Source: Megascapheus bottae (Eukaryota > Chordata > Mammalia > Rodentia > Geomyidae). Taken from it: a stretch of DNA of 64,000 nucleotides. Position 1 is the stretch's first letter. The number at the start of each line of letters is the position of its first letter. The notes under the pieces are model-generated. The model searched no databases, was not told where the DNA came from, and saw nothing but the letters and a program-made list of their open reading frames with translations. Made by a program: the position numbers and the translations under genes. Below are positions 25,427 to 38,368 of the stretch, piece after piece. The stretch covers positions 621,001 to 685,000 of the forward strand of contig JANJXV010000267.1 of the NCBI GenBank assembly GCA_024803745.1, read 5' to 3'.

Positions 25427-26129
25427 AACACACAATGGAGGTGAGTGAAGTCACAGAATGGAGGTGTGTGAAGTCATAGAATGGAGATGTGTGAAGTCAC
25501 AGAATGGAGATGTGTGAAGTCATAGAATGGATGTGTGTGAAGTCAAAACGGAGGTGTGTGAAGTCCCAAAATGGAGGTGTGTGAAGTCAGAGAATGAAGG
25601 TGTGTGAAGTCAAAAAGGTGGTGTGTGAAGTCACAAATGGACGTGTGTAAAGTCACAGAATGTAGGTGTGTAAAGTCAAAAAATGGAGGTGTGTGAAGTC
25701 ATAGAATGGAGGTGTTTGAGTCACAGAATGGAGGTGTGTGAAATCATACAATGGAGGTGTGTGAAGTCATAGAATGGAGGTGTGTGAAGTCATATATTGG
25801 AGGTGTGTGAAGCTACAGAATTGAGGTGAGTGAAGTCACAGAATGGAGGTGTGTGAAGTCATAGAATGGAGATGTGTGAAGTCATAGAATGGAGGTGTGT
25901 GAAGTCACAAAATGGAGGTGTGTGAAGTCATAGAATGGAGGTGTGTCAACTCAGAAATGAGGTATGTGAAGTCATAAAATGGAGGTGTGTGAAGTCAGAG
26001 AATGGAGATATGTGAAGGCACAGAATGGAGTTGTATGAAATCAGAGAATGGAGGTATGTGAAGTCAGAGAATCGAGGTGTGTGAAGTCACAGTATGGAGG
26101 TATGTGAGGTCACAGAATGGAGGTGTGTG
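25427..26129 (+). repeat. Deleted P-type HOR unit, 703 bp
   Basis: The unit begins like a P unit, with P near 25563 and GGACGTGTGTAAAGTCACAG near 25640. At about 25655-25665 it jumps to the pre-J sequence ATGTAGGTGTGTAAAGTC. J is at 25717-25723 and G near 26007. Relative to the preceding unit, about 2.2 kb between those points is missing, including T and A. Confidence 0.82.
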
Positions 26130-29100
26130 AACACACAATGGAGGTGAGTGAAGTCACAGAATGGAGCTGTGTGAAGTCATAGAATGGAGATGTGTGAAGT
26201 CACAGAATGGAGGTGTGTGAAGTCATAGAATGGAGGTGTGTGAAGTCAAAGGATGGAGGTGTGTGAAGTCATAGAAGGCACGTGTGTGAAGTCATAAAAT
26301 GGAGATGTGTGAAGGCACAGAATGGAGATGTGTGAAGTCATAGAATGGAGGTGTGTGACGTCACAGAATCGAGGTGTGTGAAGTTATATAATGGAAGTGT
26401 GTGAAGTCATAGAATGGAGGTGTGTGAACTCATAGAATGGAGGTGTGTGAAATCATGGACTGGACGTGTGTGAAATCAAAGAATGGAGGTGTGGGAAGTG
26501 AAAAAATGGAGGTGTGTGAAGTCACAGAATGGAAGTGTGTGAAGTCAAAATTGAGGTGTGTGAAGTCACAGAATGGAGGTGTGTGAAGTCACAGAATGGA
26601 GGTGTGTGAAATCAAAATGGAGGTGTGTGAAGTCAAAGAAAGAGGTGTGTGAAGTCATAGAATGGAGGTCTGTGAAGTCATGGAATGGAGGTTTGTGAGG
26701 TCAAATATTTGAAGTGTGTGAAGTTACAGAAAGGAGGTGTGTGAAGTCATAGAATGGAGGTGTGTGAAGTCACAGAATGGAGGTGTGTCAAGTCAAAATG
26801 GAGGTGTGTGAAGTCACAGAAGGCAGGTGTGTGAAGTCATAGAATACAGTTGTGTGAAGTCATGGAATGGAGGTGTGTGAAGTCAGAATGCAGGTGTGTG
26901 AAGTCATAGAATGGAGGTGTGTGAAGTCATAGAATGGAGGTGTGTGGAGTCATAGACTGGAAGTGTGTGAAGTCATAAAATGGAGGTGTGTGAAGTCATA
27001 GATTGAAGGTGTTTGGAAGTCATAGTATGGAGGTGTGTGAAGTCACAGAAAGGAGGTGTGTGAAGTCACAGAATGGAGGTGTGTGAAGTCAAAACGGAGG
27101 TCTGTGAAGTCAAAGAATGGAGGTGTGTGAAGTCATAGAATGGAGGTGTATGTAGTCATGGAATAGAGGTTTGTGAAGTCAAACAATGGAAGTGTGTGCA
27201 GTTACAGAATGGAGGTGTGTGAAGTCATAGAATGGAGGTGTGTGAAGTCATTGAATGGAGGAATGTGAAGTCAGAATGGAGATGTGTGAAGTCACATAAT
27301 GGAGGTGTGTGAAGTCATAGAATGTTGGTGTGTGAAGTCATAGAATGGAGGTGTATGAAGTCGTAGAATGGAGGTTTGTGAAGTCAGAATGCAGGTGTGT
27401 GTAGTCATAGAATGGAGGTGTGTGAAGTCATAGAATGGAGGTGTGTGAAGTCATACATCGGAAGTGTGTTCAGTCATAGAATGGATGTGTGGGAAGTCAT
27501 AGAATGGAGGTGTGTGAAGTCATAGAATGGAGGTGTGCGAAGTCACAGAAGGGAGGTGTGTGAAGTCACAGAATCGAGTTGTCTGAAGTCACAATGGAGG
27601 TGTGTGAAGTCATAGAATGGAGGTGTGTGAAGTCAGAATAGAGGTGTGCGAAGTCATAGAATGGAGGTGTGTGAAGTCAGAATGGAGCTGTGTGAAGTCT
27701 TAGAATTGAGGTGTGTGCAGTCATAATGGAGGTTTGCGAAGTAAAAATGGAGTTTGTGAACTCATAGAATGAAGGTGTGTGAACTCATAGAATGGAGGTT
27801 GTGAAGTCATGGAATGGAGGTGTGTGAAGTCAAAGAATGCAGGTGTGTGAAGTCATCGAATGGAGGTATGTAAAGTCATGTCATGGAGGTGTGTGAAGTC
27901 ACAAAATGGAGGTGTGTGAAATCAGAATTGAGGTGTGCTAAGTCATAGAATGGAGGTGTGTGAAGTCAGAATGGAGGTGTGTGAACTCATAGAACGGAGG
28001 TGTGTGAAGTCAGAATGGAGGTGTGTGAACTCATGGAATGGAGGTATGTGAAGTCACAATGGAGGTGTGTGAAGTCATAGAATGGTGGTATGTGAAGTTA
28101 CAGAATGGAGGTGTGGAAGTCATAGAATGGAGGTGTGTGAAGTCAGAAATTGAGGTGTGTGAAGTCACAGAATATAGGTGTGTGAATTCAGAATGGAGGT
28201 GTGTGAAGTCATAGAATGGAGGTGTGTGAAGTCATGGAATGGAGGTGTGTGAAATCATAGAATGGAGGTGTGCGAAGTCACAGAATGGAGGTGTGTGAAG
28301 TCAGAATGGAGGTGTGTTAAGTGATAGAACTGAGGTGTGTAAAGTCAGAATGGAGGTGTGTGAACACATAGAAGGGAGGTGTGTGAAATCACAATGGAGG
28401 TGTGTAAATTCATAGAATAGAGGTGTGTGAAGTCACAGAAGGAGGTGTGTGAAGTCATAGAAAGGAGCTGTGTGAATTCAGAATGGAGGTGTGTGAAGTC
28501 ACAGAATGGAGGTTTGTGAAGTCACAGAATGGGGTGCGTGAAGTCATAGAATGGATGTTTGTGAAGTCAGAATGAAGGTGTGTGAAGTCATAGAATGGAG
28601 GTGTGTGAAGTCAAAATGTAGGTGTGTGAACTTATAGAATAGAGATGTGTGACCTCATAGAATGGAGATGTGTGAAGTCATGGAATGGAGGTGTGTGAAA
28701 TCCAAGAATAGAGGAGTGCGAAATCAAACAATGGAGGTGTGTGAAGTCACAGAATGGAGGTGTGTGAAGTCAAAGAATGGAAGTGTGTGAAGTCAAAATT
28801 GAGGTGTGTGAAGTCACAGAATAGATGTGTGTGAAGTCACAGAATGGAGGTGTGTGAAGTCACAGAATCGAGTTGTCTGAAGTCACAATGGAGGTGTGTG
28901 AAGTCATAGAATGGAGGTGTGTGAAGTCACAATAGAGGTGTGCGAAGTCATAGAAGGGAGGTGTGTGAAGTCATAGAATGGAGGTGTGTGAAGTCATATA
29001 TTGGAGGTGTGTGAAGTTACAGAATTGAGGTGTGTGAAGTCACAGAATGGAGGTGTGTGAACTCAGAATGGAGGTGAGTGAAGTCACAGAATGGAGGTGT

Positions 29101-29377
29101 GTGAAGTCATAGAATGGAGATGTGTGAAGTCATAGAATGGAGGTGTGTGAAGTCACAAAATGGAGGTGTGTGAAGTCATAGAATGGAGGTGTGTCAACTC
29201 AGAAATGAGGTATGTGAAGTCATAAAATGGAGGTGTGTGAAGTCAGAGAATGGAGATATGTGAAGGCACAGAATGGAGTTGTATGAAATCAGAGAATGGA
29301 GGTATGTGAAGTCAGAGAATCGAGGTGTGTGAAGTCACAGAATGGAGGTATGTGAGGTCACAGAATGGAGGTGTGTG
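26130..29377 (+). repeat. HOR unit, 3,248 bp, type I to type II transition
   Basis: The first 690 bp are type I: E-box word 26279-26284, palindrome 26356-26363, D near 26454, F 26702. At about 26,815-26,857, inside an AAGGCAGGTG ... AATACAGTTG stretch common to both types, the sequence passes into type II material. From there it holds GATTGAAGGTGTTTGGAAG near 27,000, H at 27455, GTCATGTCATGG near 27868, the TCCAAGAATAGAGG monomer near 28701 and G near 29260. It has no T or A block. Confidence 0.8.
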
Positions 29378-31839
29378 AACACACAATGGAGGTGAGTGAA
29401 GTCACAGAATGGAGGTGTGTGAAGTCATAGAATGGAGATGTGTGAAGTCACAGAATGCAGGTGTGTGAAGTAATAGAACGGAGGTGTGTGAAGTCACAAA
29501 ATGGAGGTGTGTGAAGTCATAGAATGGAGGTGTGTGAAGTCAAAGGATGAAGGTGTGTGAAGTCATAGAAGGCAGGTGTGTGAAGTTATGTAATGGAAGT
29601 TTGTGAAGTCATAGAATGGAGGTGTGTGAAGTCATAGAATGGAGGTGTGTGAAATCATGGACTGGACGTGTGTGAAATCAAAGAATGGAGGTGTGGGAAG
29701 TGAAAAAATGGAGGTGTGTGAAGTCACAGAATGGAAGTGTGTGAAGTCAAAATTGAGGTGTGTGAAGTCAAAGAATGGGGGTGTGTGAAGTCACAGAATG
29801 GAGGTCTGTGAAGTCATGGAATGGAGGATTGTGAGGTCAAATATTTGAAGTGTTTGAAGTTACAGGAAGGAGGTGTGTGAAGTCATAGAATGGAGGTGTG
29901 TGAAGTCATAGAATGGAGGTGTGTGAAGTCACAGAAGGCAGGTGTGTGAAGTCACAGAATACAGTTGTGTGAAATCACAATGGAGGTATGTGAATTCATA
30001 GAATGGAGGTGTGTGAAGTGAAAGAATGGAGGTGTGTGAAGTCATAGAATGGAGGTGTGTGAAATCACAGAATGGATTTGTGTGTAGTCACAGAGTGCAG
30101 GTGTGTAAAGTCACAGATTGGAGGTGTGTGAAGTCAGATTGGAGGTGTGTGAAGTAACAGAATGGAGGTGTGTCAACTCAGAAAGGAGGTGTGTGAAGTC
30201 ATAGAATGGAGGTGTGTGAAGTCATAGAATGGAGGTGTTTGAAGTCATAGAATGTTGGTTTTTGAAGTCACAGAATGGAGGTGTGTGAAGTCATAGAATG
30301 GAGGTGTGTGAAGTCAGATTGGAGGTGTGTGAAGTAACAGGATGGAGGTGTATCAACTCAGAAAGGAGGTGTGTGAAGTCATAGAATGGAGGTGTGTGAA
30401 GTCATAGAATGGAGGTGTGTGAAATCATAGAATGGAGGTGTGTGAAGTCACAGAAATGAGGTGTTTGAAGTCAAAATGGAAGTGTGTGAAGTCAGAATGG
30501 AGGTGTGTGAAGTCATGGAATGGAGGTGTGTGAAGTCACAGATGGAGGTGTGTGAAGTCATAGAATGGAGGGGTGTGAAGTTACAGAATGGAGGTGTGTG
30601 AAGTCACAGAATGGAGGTGTGTGAACTCAGAATGCAGGTGTGTGAATTCACAGAAGGGAGGTTTGTGAAGTCATATAATGGATGTTTCTGAAGTAAGAAT
30701 GAAGGTGTGTGAAGCCATAAAATGGAGGTGTGTGAAGTCAAAATGCAGGTGTGTGAAGTCACAGAATGGAGATGTGTGAAGTCACAGAATGGAAGTGTGT
30801 GAAGTCAAAATGGAGGTGTGTGAATTCAGAGAATGGAGGTGTGTGAAGTCAAATCATGGACGTGTGTGAAGTCAAAATTTTGGTGTGTGAAGTCACAAAT
30901 GCAGGTGTGTGATGTCACAGAATGGAGGTGTGTGAAGTCAAAATGGAGGTGTGTGAAGTCAAAGAATGGATGTGTTTGAAGTCATAGAATAGAGGTGTGT
31001 GAAGTCAGAATGCAGGTGTGTGAAGTCAGAATGCAGGTGTGTGAAGTCATAGAATGGAGGTGTGTGAAGTCATAGAATGGAGGTGTGTGAAGTCATAGAT
31101 TGAAGGTGTGTGGAAGTCATAGTATGGAGGTGTGTGAAGTCATAGAAAGGAGGTGTGTGAAATCCAAGAATAGAGGAGTGCGAAATCAAACAATGGAGGT
31201 GTGTGAAGTCACAGAATGGAGGTGTGTGAAGTCAAAGAATGGAAGTGTGTGAAGTCAAAATTGAGGTGTGTGAAGTCACAGAATAGATGTGTGTGAAGTC
31301 ACAGAATGGAGGTGTGTGAAGTCACAGAATCGAGTTGTCTGAAGTCACAATGGAGGTGTGTGAAGTCATAGAATGGAGGTGTGTGAAGTCACAATAGAGG
31401 TGTGCGAAGTCATAGAAGGGAGGTGTGTGAAGTCATAGAATGGAGGTGTGTGAAGTCATATATTGGAGGTGTGTGAAGTTACAGAATTGAGGTGTGTGAA
31501 GTCACAGAATGGAGGTGTGTGAACTCAGAATGGAGGTGAGTGAAGTCACAGAATGGAGGTGTGTGAAGTCATAGAATGGAGATGTGTGAAGTCATAGAAT
31601 GGAGGTGTGTGAAGTCACAAAATGGAGGTGTGTGAAGTCATAGAATGGAGGTGTGTCAACTCAGAAATGAGGTATGTGAAGTCATAAAATGGAGGTGTGT
31701 GAAGTCAGAGAATGGAGATATGTGAAGGCACAGAATGGAGTTGTATGAAATCAGAGAATGGAGGTATGTGAAGTCAGAGAATCGAGGTGTATGAAGTCAC
31801 AGAATGGAGGTGTGTGAGGTCACAGAATGGAGGTGTGTG
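29378..31839 (+). repeat. HOR unit, 2,462 bp, first full type II unit
   Basis: The order is D near 29656, F at 29838, T near 30250, the type II A variant near 30669 (preceded by TTTGTGAAGTCATATAATGG), an AAATCATGGACG-like monomer near 30853, TCCAAGAATAGAGG near 31163 and G near 31725. The E marker and the TCCAAGAA marker both repeat at exactly 2,462 bp from the previous unit, so roughly 28.7-29.4 kb is duplicated at 31.2-31.9 kb. Confidence 0.82.
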
Positions 31840-34800
31840 AACACACAATGGAGGTGAGTGAAGTCACAGAATGGAGGTGTGTGAAGTAATAGAATGGAGG
31901 TGTGTGAAGTCACAAAATGGAGGTGTGTGAAGTCATAGAATGGAGGTGTGTGAAGTCAAAGGATGGAGGTGTGTGAAGTCATAGAAGGCAGGTGTGTGAA
32001 GTCATAAAATGGAGATGTGTGAAGTCACAGAATGGAGATGTGTGAAGTCATAGAATGGAGGTGTGTGACGTCACAGAATCGAGGTGTGTGAAGTTATATA
32101 ATGGAAGTGTGTGAAGTCATAGAATGGAGGTGTGTGAAATCATGGACTGGACGTGTGTGAAATCAAAGAATGGAGGTGTGGGAAGTGAAAAAATGGAGGT
32201 GTGTGAAGTCACAGAATGGAAGTGTGTGAAGTCAAAATTGAGGTGTGTGAAGTCACAGAATGGAGGTGTGTGAAGTCACAGAATGGAGGTGTGTGAAGTC
32301 AAAATGGAGGTGTGTGAAGTCAAAGAAAGAGGTGTGTGAAGTCATAGAATGGAGGTCTCTGAAGTCATGGAATGGAGGTTTGTGAGGTCAAATATTTGAA
32401 GTGTGTGAAGTTACAGAAAGGAGGTGTGTGAAGTCATAGAATGGAGGTGTGTGAAGTCATAGAATGGAGGTGTGTGAAGTCACAGAAGGCAGGTGTGTGA
32501 AGTCACAGAATACAGTTGTGTGAAATCACAATGGAGGTGTGTGAATTCATAGAATGGAAGTGTGTGAAGTGAAAGAATGGAGGTGTGGGAAGTCATAGAA
32601 TGGAGGTGTGTGAAATCACAGAATGGATTTGTGTGTAGTCACAGAGTGCAGGTGTGTAAAGTCACAGATTGGAGGTGTGTGAAGTCAGATTGGAGGTGTG
32701 TGAAGTAACAGAATGGAGGTGTGTCAAGTCAGAAAGGAGGTGTGTGAAGTCATAGAATGGAGGTGTGTGAAGTCATAGAATGGAGGTGTTTGAAGTCATA
32801 GAATGTTGGTTTTTGAAGTCACAGAATGGAGGTGTGTGAAGTCATAGAATGGAGGTGTGTGAAGTCAGATTGGAGGTGTGTGAAGTAACAGGATGGAGGT
32901 GTATCAACTCAGAAAGGAGGTGTGTGAAGTCATAGAATGGAGGTGTGTGAAGTCATAGAATGGAGGTGTGTGAAATCATAGAATGGAGGTGTGTGAAGTC
33001 ACAGAAATGAGGTGTTTGAAGTCAAAATGGAAGTGTGTGAAGTGAGAATGGAGGTGTGTGAAGTCATAGAATGGAGGTGTGTGAAGTCACAGAATGGAGG
33101 TGTGTGAACTCATACAATGGAGGAGTGTGAAGTCATGGAATGGAGGTGTGTGAAGTCACAGATGGTGGTGTGTGAAGTCATAGAATGGAGGGGTGTGAAG
33201 TTACAGAATGGAGGTGTGTGAAGTCACAGAATGGAGGTTTGTGAACTCAGAATGGAGGTGTGTGAATTCACAGAAGGGAGGTTTGTGAAGTCATATAATG
33301 GATGTTTCTGAAGTAAGAATGAAGGTGTGTGAAGCCATAAAATGGAGGTGTGTGAAGTCAAAATGCAGGTGTGTGAAATCAAACAATGGAGGTGTGTGAA
33401 GTCACAGAATGGAGATGTGTGAAGTCACAGAATGGAAGTGTGTGAAGTCAAAATGGAGGTGTGTGAATTCAGAGAATGGAGGTGTGTGAAGTCAAATCAT
33501 GGGCGTGTGTGAAGTCAAAATTTTGGTGTGTGAAGTCACAAATGCAGGTGTGTGATGTCACAGAAGGGAGGTGTGTGAAGTCAAAATGGAGGTGTGTGAA
33601 GTCAAAGAATGGATGTGTTTGAAGTCATAGAATGGAGGTGTGTGAAGTCAGAATGCAGGTGTGTGAAGTCAGAATGCAGGTGTGTGAAGTCATAGAATGG
33701 ATGTGTTTGAAGTCATAGAATGGAGGTGTGTGAAGTCAGAAAATTGAGGTGTGTGAAGTCAGAATGCAGGTGTGTGAAGTCATAGAATGGAGGTGTGTGA
33801 AGTCATAGAATGGAGGTGTGTGAAGTCATAGATTGGAAGTGTGTGAAGTCATAGAATGGAGGTGTGTGAAGTCATAGATTGAAGGTGTGTGGAAGTCATA
33901 GTATGGAGGTGTGTGAAGTCACAGAAAGGAGATGTGTGAAATCACAGAAAGGAGATGTGTGAAGTCACAATGGAGGTGTGTGAAGTCATAGAATGGAGTT
34001 GTGTGAAATCGAAGAATGGAGGTTTGTTAAGTCATAGAATGGATTGTGTGTGAAATCATAGAATGGAGGTGTGTGAATCACAGAATTGAGGTGTGTAAAG
34101 TCACAGAGTGGAGGTGTGTGAAGTCACAGAATGGAGTTGTGTGTGAAGTCATAGAATGGAGGTGTGTGAAGTCACAGAAGGCAGGTGTGTGAAGTCACAG
34201 AATACAGTTGTGTGAAGTCATGGAATGGAGGTGTGTGAAGTCAGAATGCAGGTGTGTGAAGTCATAGAATGGAGGTGTGTGAAGTCATAGAGTGGAGGTG
34301 TGTGGAGTCATAGACTGGAAGTGTGTGAAGTCATAAAATGGAGGTGTGTGAAGTCATAGATTGAAGGTGTTTGGAAGTCATAGTATGGAGGTGTGTGAAG
34401 TCACAGAAAGGATGTGTGTGAAGTCACAGAATGGAGGTGTGTGAAGTCAAAACGGAGGTGTGTGAAGTCAAAGAATGGAGGTGTGTGAAGTCATAGAATG
34501 GAGGTGTATGAAGTCATGGAATAGAGGTTTGTGAAGTCAAACAATGGAAGTGTGTGCAGTTACAGAATGGAGGTGTGTGAAGTCATAGAATGGAGGTGTG
34601 TGAAGTCATTGAATGGAGGAGTGTGAAGTCAGAATGGAGATGTGTGAAGTCACATAATGGAGGTGTGTGAAGTCATAGAATGTTGGTGTGTGAAGTCATA
34701 GAATGGAGGTGTATGAAGTCGTAGAATGGAGGTTTGTGAAGTCAGAATGCAGGTGTGTGTAGTCATAGAATGGAGGTGTGTGAAGTCATAGAATGGAGGT

Positions 34801-36409
34801 GTGTGAAGTCATACATCGGAAGTGTGTTCAGTCATAGAATGGATGTGTGGGAAGTCATAGAATGGAGGTGTGTGAAGTCATAGAATGGAGGTGTGCGAAG
34901 TCACAGAAGGGAGGTGTGTGAAGTCACAGAATCGAGTTGTCTGAAGTCACAATGGAGGTGTGTGAAGTCATAGAATGGAGGTTTGTGAAGTCAGAATAGA
35001 GGTGTGCGAAGTCATAGAATGGAGGTGGGTGAAGTCAGAATGGAGCTGTGTGAAGTCTTAGAATTGAGGTGTGTGCAGTCAGAATGGAGGTGTGTGAACT
35101 CATAGAATGGAGGTGTGTGAAGTCACAATGGAGGTGTGTGAAGTCATAGAATGGAGGTGTGGGAAGTAAAAATGGAGTTTGTGAACTCATAGAATGAAGG
35201 TGTGTGAACTCATAGAATGGAGGTTATGAAGTCATGGAATAGAGGTGTGTGAAGTCAAAGAATGCAGGTGTGTGAAGTCATCGAATGGAGGTGTGTGAAA
35301 TCAGAATTGAGGTGTGCTAAGTCATAGAATGGAGGTGTGTGAAGTCAGAATGGAGGTGTGTGAACTCATAGAACGGAGGTGTGTGAAGTCAGAATGGAGG
35401 TGTGATAACTCATGGAATGGAGGTATGTGAAGTCACAATGGAGGTGTGTGAAGTCATAGAATGGTGGTATGTGAAGTTACAGAATGGAGGTGTGGAAGTC
35501 ATAGAATGGAGGTGTGTGAAGTCAGAAATTGAGGTGTGTGAAGTCACAGAATATAGGTGTGTGAATTCAGAATGGAGGTGTGTGAAGTCATAGAATGGAG
35601 GTGTGTGAAGTCATGGAATGGAGGTGTGTGAAATCATAGAATGGAGGTGTGCGAAGTCACAGAATGGAGGTGTGTGAAGTCAGAATGGAGGTGTGTTAAG
35701 AGATAGAACTGAGGTGTGTAAAGTCAGAATGGAGGTGTGTGAAGTCACAGAATGGAGGTGTGTGAACTCATACAATGGAGGAGTGTGAAGTCATGGAATG
35801 GAGGTGTGTGAAGTCACAGATGGAGGTGTGTGAAGTCATAGAATGGAGGGGTGTGAAGTTACAGAATGGAGGTGTGTGAAGTCACAGAATGGAGGTGTGT
35901 GAACTCAGAATGGAGGTGTGTGAATTCACAGAAGGGAGGTTTGTAAAGTCATATAATGGATGTTTCTGAAGTAAGAATGAAGGTGTGTGAAGCCATAAAA
36001 TGGAGGTGTGTGAAGTCAAAATGCAGGTGTGTGAAGTCACAGAATGGAGATGTGTGAAGTCACAGAACGGAAGTGTGTGAAGTCAAAATGGAGGTGTGTG
36101 AATTCAGAGAATGGAGGTGTGTGAAGTCAAATCATGGACGTATGTGAAGTCAAAATTTTGGTGTGTGAAGTCACAAATGCAGGTGTGTGAAGTCACAGAA
36201 TGGAGGTGTGTGAAGTCAAAATGGAGGTATGTGAAGTCAAAGAATGGATGTGTTTGAAGTCAGAATGGAGGTGTGTGAAGTCAGAATGCAGGTGTGTGAA
36301 GTCAGAATCCAGGTGTGTGAAGTCATAGAATGGATGTGTTTGAAGTCGTAGAATGGAGGTGTGTGAAGTCAGAGAATGGAGGTGTGTGAAGTCAGAATGC
36401 AGGTGTGTA
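29881..36409 (+). repeat. 6,529-bp tandem duplication, copy 1
   Basis: Positions from 29881 recur 6,529 bp downstream with very few changes. Offsets checked at 31161/37690, 31840/38369, 32066/38595, 34813/41342 and 35402/41931 are all exactly 6,529. The copy spans the end of one unit and most of the next. It includes T, A variants near 30669, 33300 and 35957, and H at 34813. Identity ends near 36394, just before copy 2 begins, so the copies are directly adjacent. Confidence 0.9.
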
Positions 36410-38368
36410 AGTCATAGAATGGAGGTGTGTGAAGTCATAGAATGGAGGTGTGTGAAGTCACAGAAGGCAGGTGTGTGAAGTCACAGAATACAGTTGTGTG
36501 AAATCACAATGGAGGTATGTGAATTCATAGAATGGAGGTGTGTGAAGTGAAAGAATGGAGGTGTGTGAAGTCATAGAATGGAGGTATGTGAAATCACAGA
36601 ATGGATTTGTGTGTAGTCACAGAGTGCAGGTGTGTAAAGTCACAGATTGGAGGTGTGTGAAGTCAGATTGGAGGTGTGTGAAGTAACAGAATGGAGGTGT
36701 GTCAACTCAGAAAGGAGGTGTGTGAAGTCATAGAATGGAGGTGTGTGAAGTCATAGAATGGAGGTGTTTGAAGTCATAGAATGTTGGTTTTTGAAGTCAC
36801 AGAATGGAGGTGTGTGAAGTCATAGAATGGAGGTGTGTGAAGTCAGATTGGAGGTGTGTGAAGTAACAGGATGGAGGTGTATCAACTCAGAAAGGAGGTG
36901 TGTGAAGTCATAGAATGGAGGTGTGTGAAGTCATAGAATGGAGGTGTGTGAAATCATAGAATGGAGGTGTGTGAAGTCACAGAAATGAGGTGTTTGAAGT
37001 CAAAATGGAAGTGTGTGAAGTCAGAATGGAGGTGTGTGAAGTCATGGAATGGAGGTGTGTGAAGTCACAGATGGAGGTGTGTGAAGTCATAGAATGGAGG
37101 GGTGTGAAGTTCCAGAATGGAGGTGTGTGAAGTCACAGAATGGAGGTGTGTGAACTCAGAATGCAGGTGTGTGAATTCACAGAAGGGAGGTTTGTGAAGT
37201 CATATAATGGATGTTTCTGAAGTAAGAATGAAGGTGTGTGAAGCCATAAAATGGAGGTGTGTGAAGTCAAAATGCAGGTGTGTGAAGTCACAGAATGGAG
37301 ATGTGTGAAGTCACAGAATGGAAGTGTGTGAAGTCAAAATGGAGGTGTGTGAATTCAGAGAATGGAGGTGTGTGAAGTCAAATCATGGACGTGTGTGAAG
37401 TCAAAATTTTGGTGTGTGAAGTCACAAATGCAGGTGTGTGATGTCACAGAATGGAGGTGTGTGAAGTCAAAATGGAGGTGTGTGAAGTCAAAGAATGGAT
37501 GTGTTTGAAGTCATAGAATAGAGGTGTGTGAAGTCAGAATGCAGGTGTGTGAAGTCAGAATGCAGGTGTGTGAAGTCATAGAATGGAGGTGTGTGAAGTC
37601 ATAGAATGGAGGTGTGTGAAGTCATAGATTGAAGGTGTGTGGAAGTCATAGTATGGAGGTGTGTGAAGTCATAGAAAGGAGGTGTGTGAAATCCAAGAAT
37701 AGAGGAGTGCGAAATCAAACAATGGAGGTGTGTGAAGTCACAGAATGGAGGTGTGTGAAGTCAAAGAATGGAAGTGTGTGAAGTCAAAATTGAGGTGTGT
37801 GAAGTCACAGAATAGATGTGTGTGAAGTCACAGAATGGAGGTGTGTGAAGTCACAGAATCGAGTTGTCTGAAGTCACAGTGGAGGTGTGTGAAGTCATAG
37901 AATGGAGGTGTGTGAAGTCACAATAGAGGTGTGCGAAGTCATAGAAGGGAGGTGTGTGAAGTCATAGAATGGAGGTGTGTGAAGTCATATATTGGAGGTG
38001 TGTGAAGTTACAGAATTGAGGTGTGTGAAGTCACAGAATGGAGGTGTGTGAACTCAGAATGGAGGTGAGTGAAGTCACAGAATGGAGGTGTGTGAAGTCA
38101 TAGAATGGAGATGTGTGAAGTCATAGAATGGAGGTGTGTGAAGTCACAAAATGGAGGTGTGTGAAGTCATAGAATGGAGGTGTGTCAACTCAGAAATGAG
38201 GTATGTGAAGTCATAAAATGGAGGTGTGTGAAGTCAGAGAATGGAGATATGTGAAGGCACAGAATGGAGTTGTATGAAATCAGAGAATGGAGGTATGTGA
38301 AGTCAGAGAATCGAGGTGTATGAAGTCACAGAATGGAGGTGTGTGAGGTCACAGAATGGAGGTGTGTG
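31840..38368 (+). repeat. HOR interval between E markers, 6,529 bp
   Basis: This long type II interval contains a palindrome at 32066-32073, D near 32142, F 32389, T near 32805, A near 33300, H at 34813, a second A near 35957, then T near 36783, A near 37208 and G near 38250. Its length equals the tandem duplication period because the E marker lies inside the duplicated segment. Confidence 0.85.

Larger units (their letters stand above)
2546..25723. other. Dispersed TGAGTCA words (AP-1-like) of the J block
   Basis: A 22-bp monomer variant with GTTTGAGTCACAG yields the AP-1 consensus word TGAGTCA. Start positions are 2546, 4314, 6576, 9523, 12191, 18822, 19207, 22203, 25198 and 25717. The copy near 15072 is mutated to TCAGTCA. 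I did not find the block after 26 kb, so it marks type I units. Its regular placement is explained by HOR inheritance; a regulatory role is not supported by anything else in the window. Confidence 0.85.
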
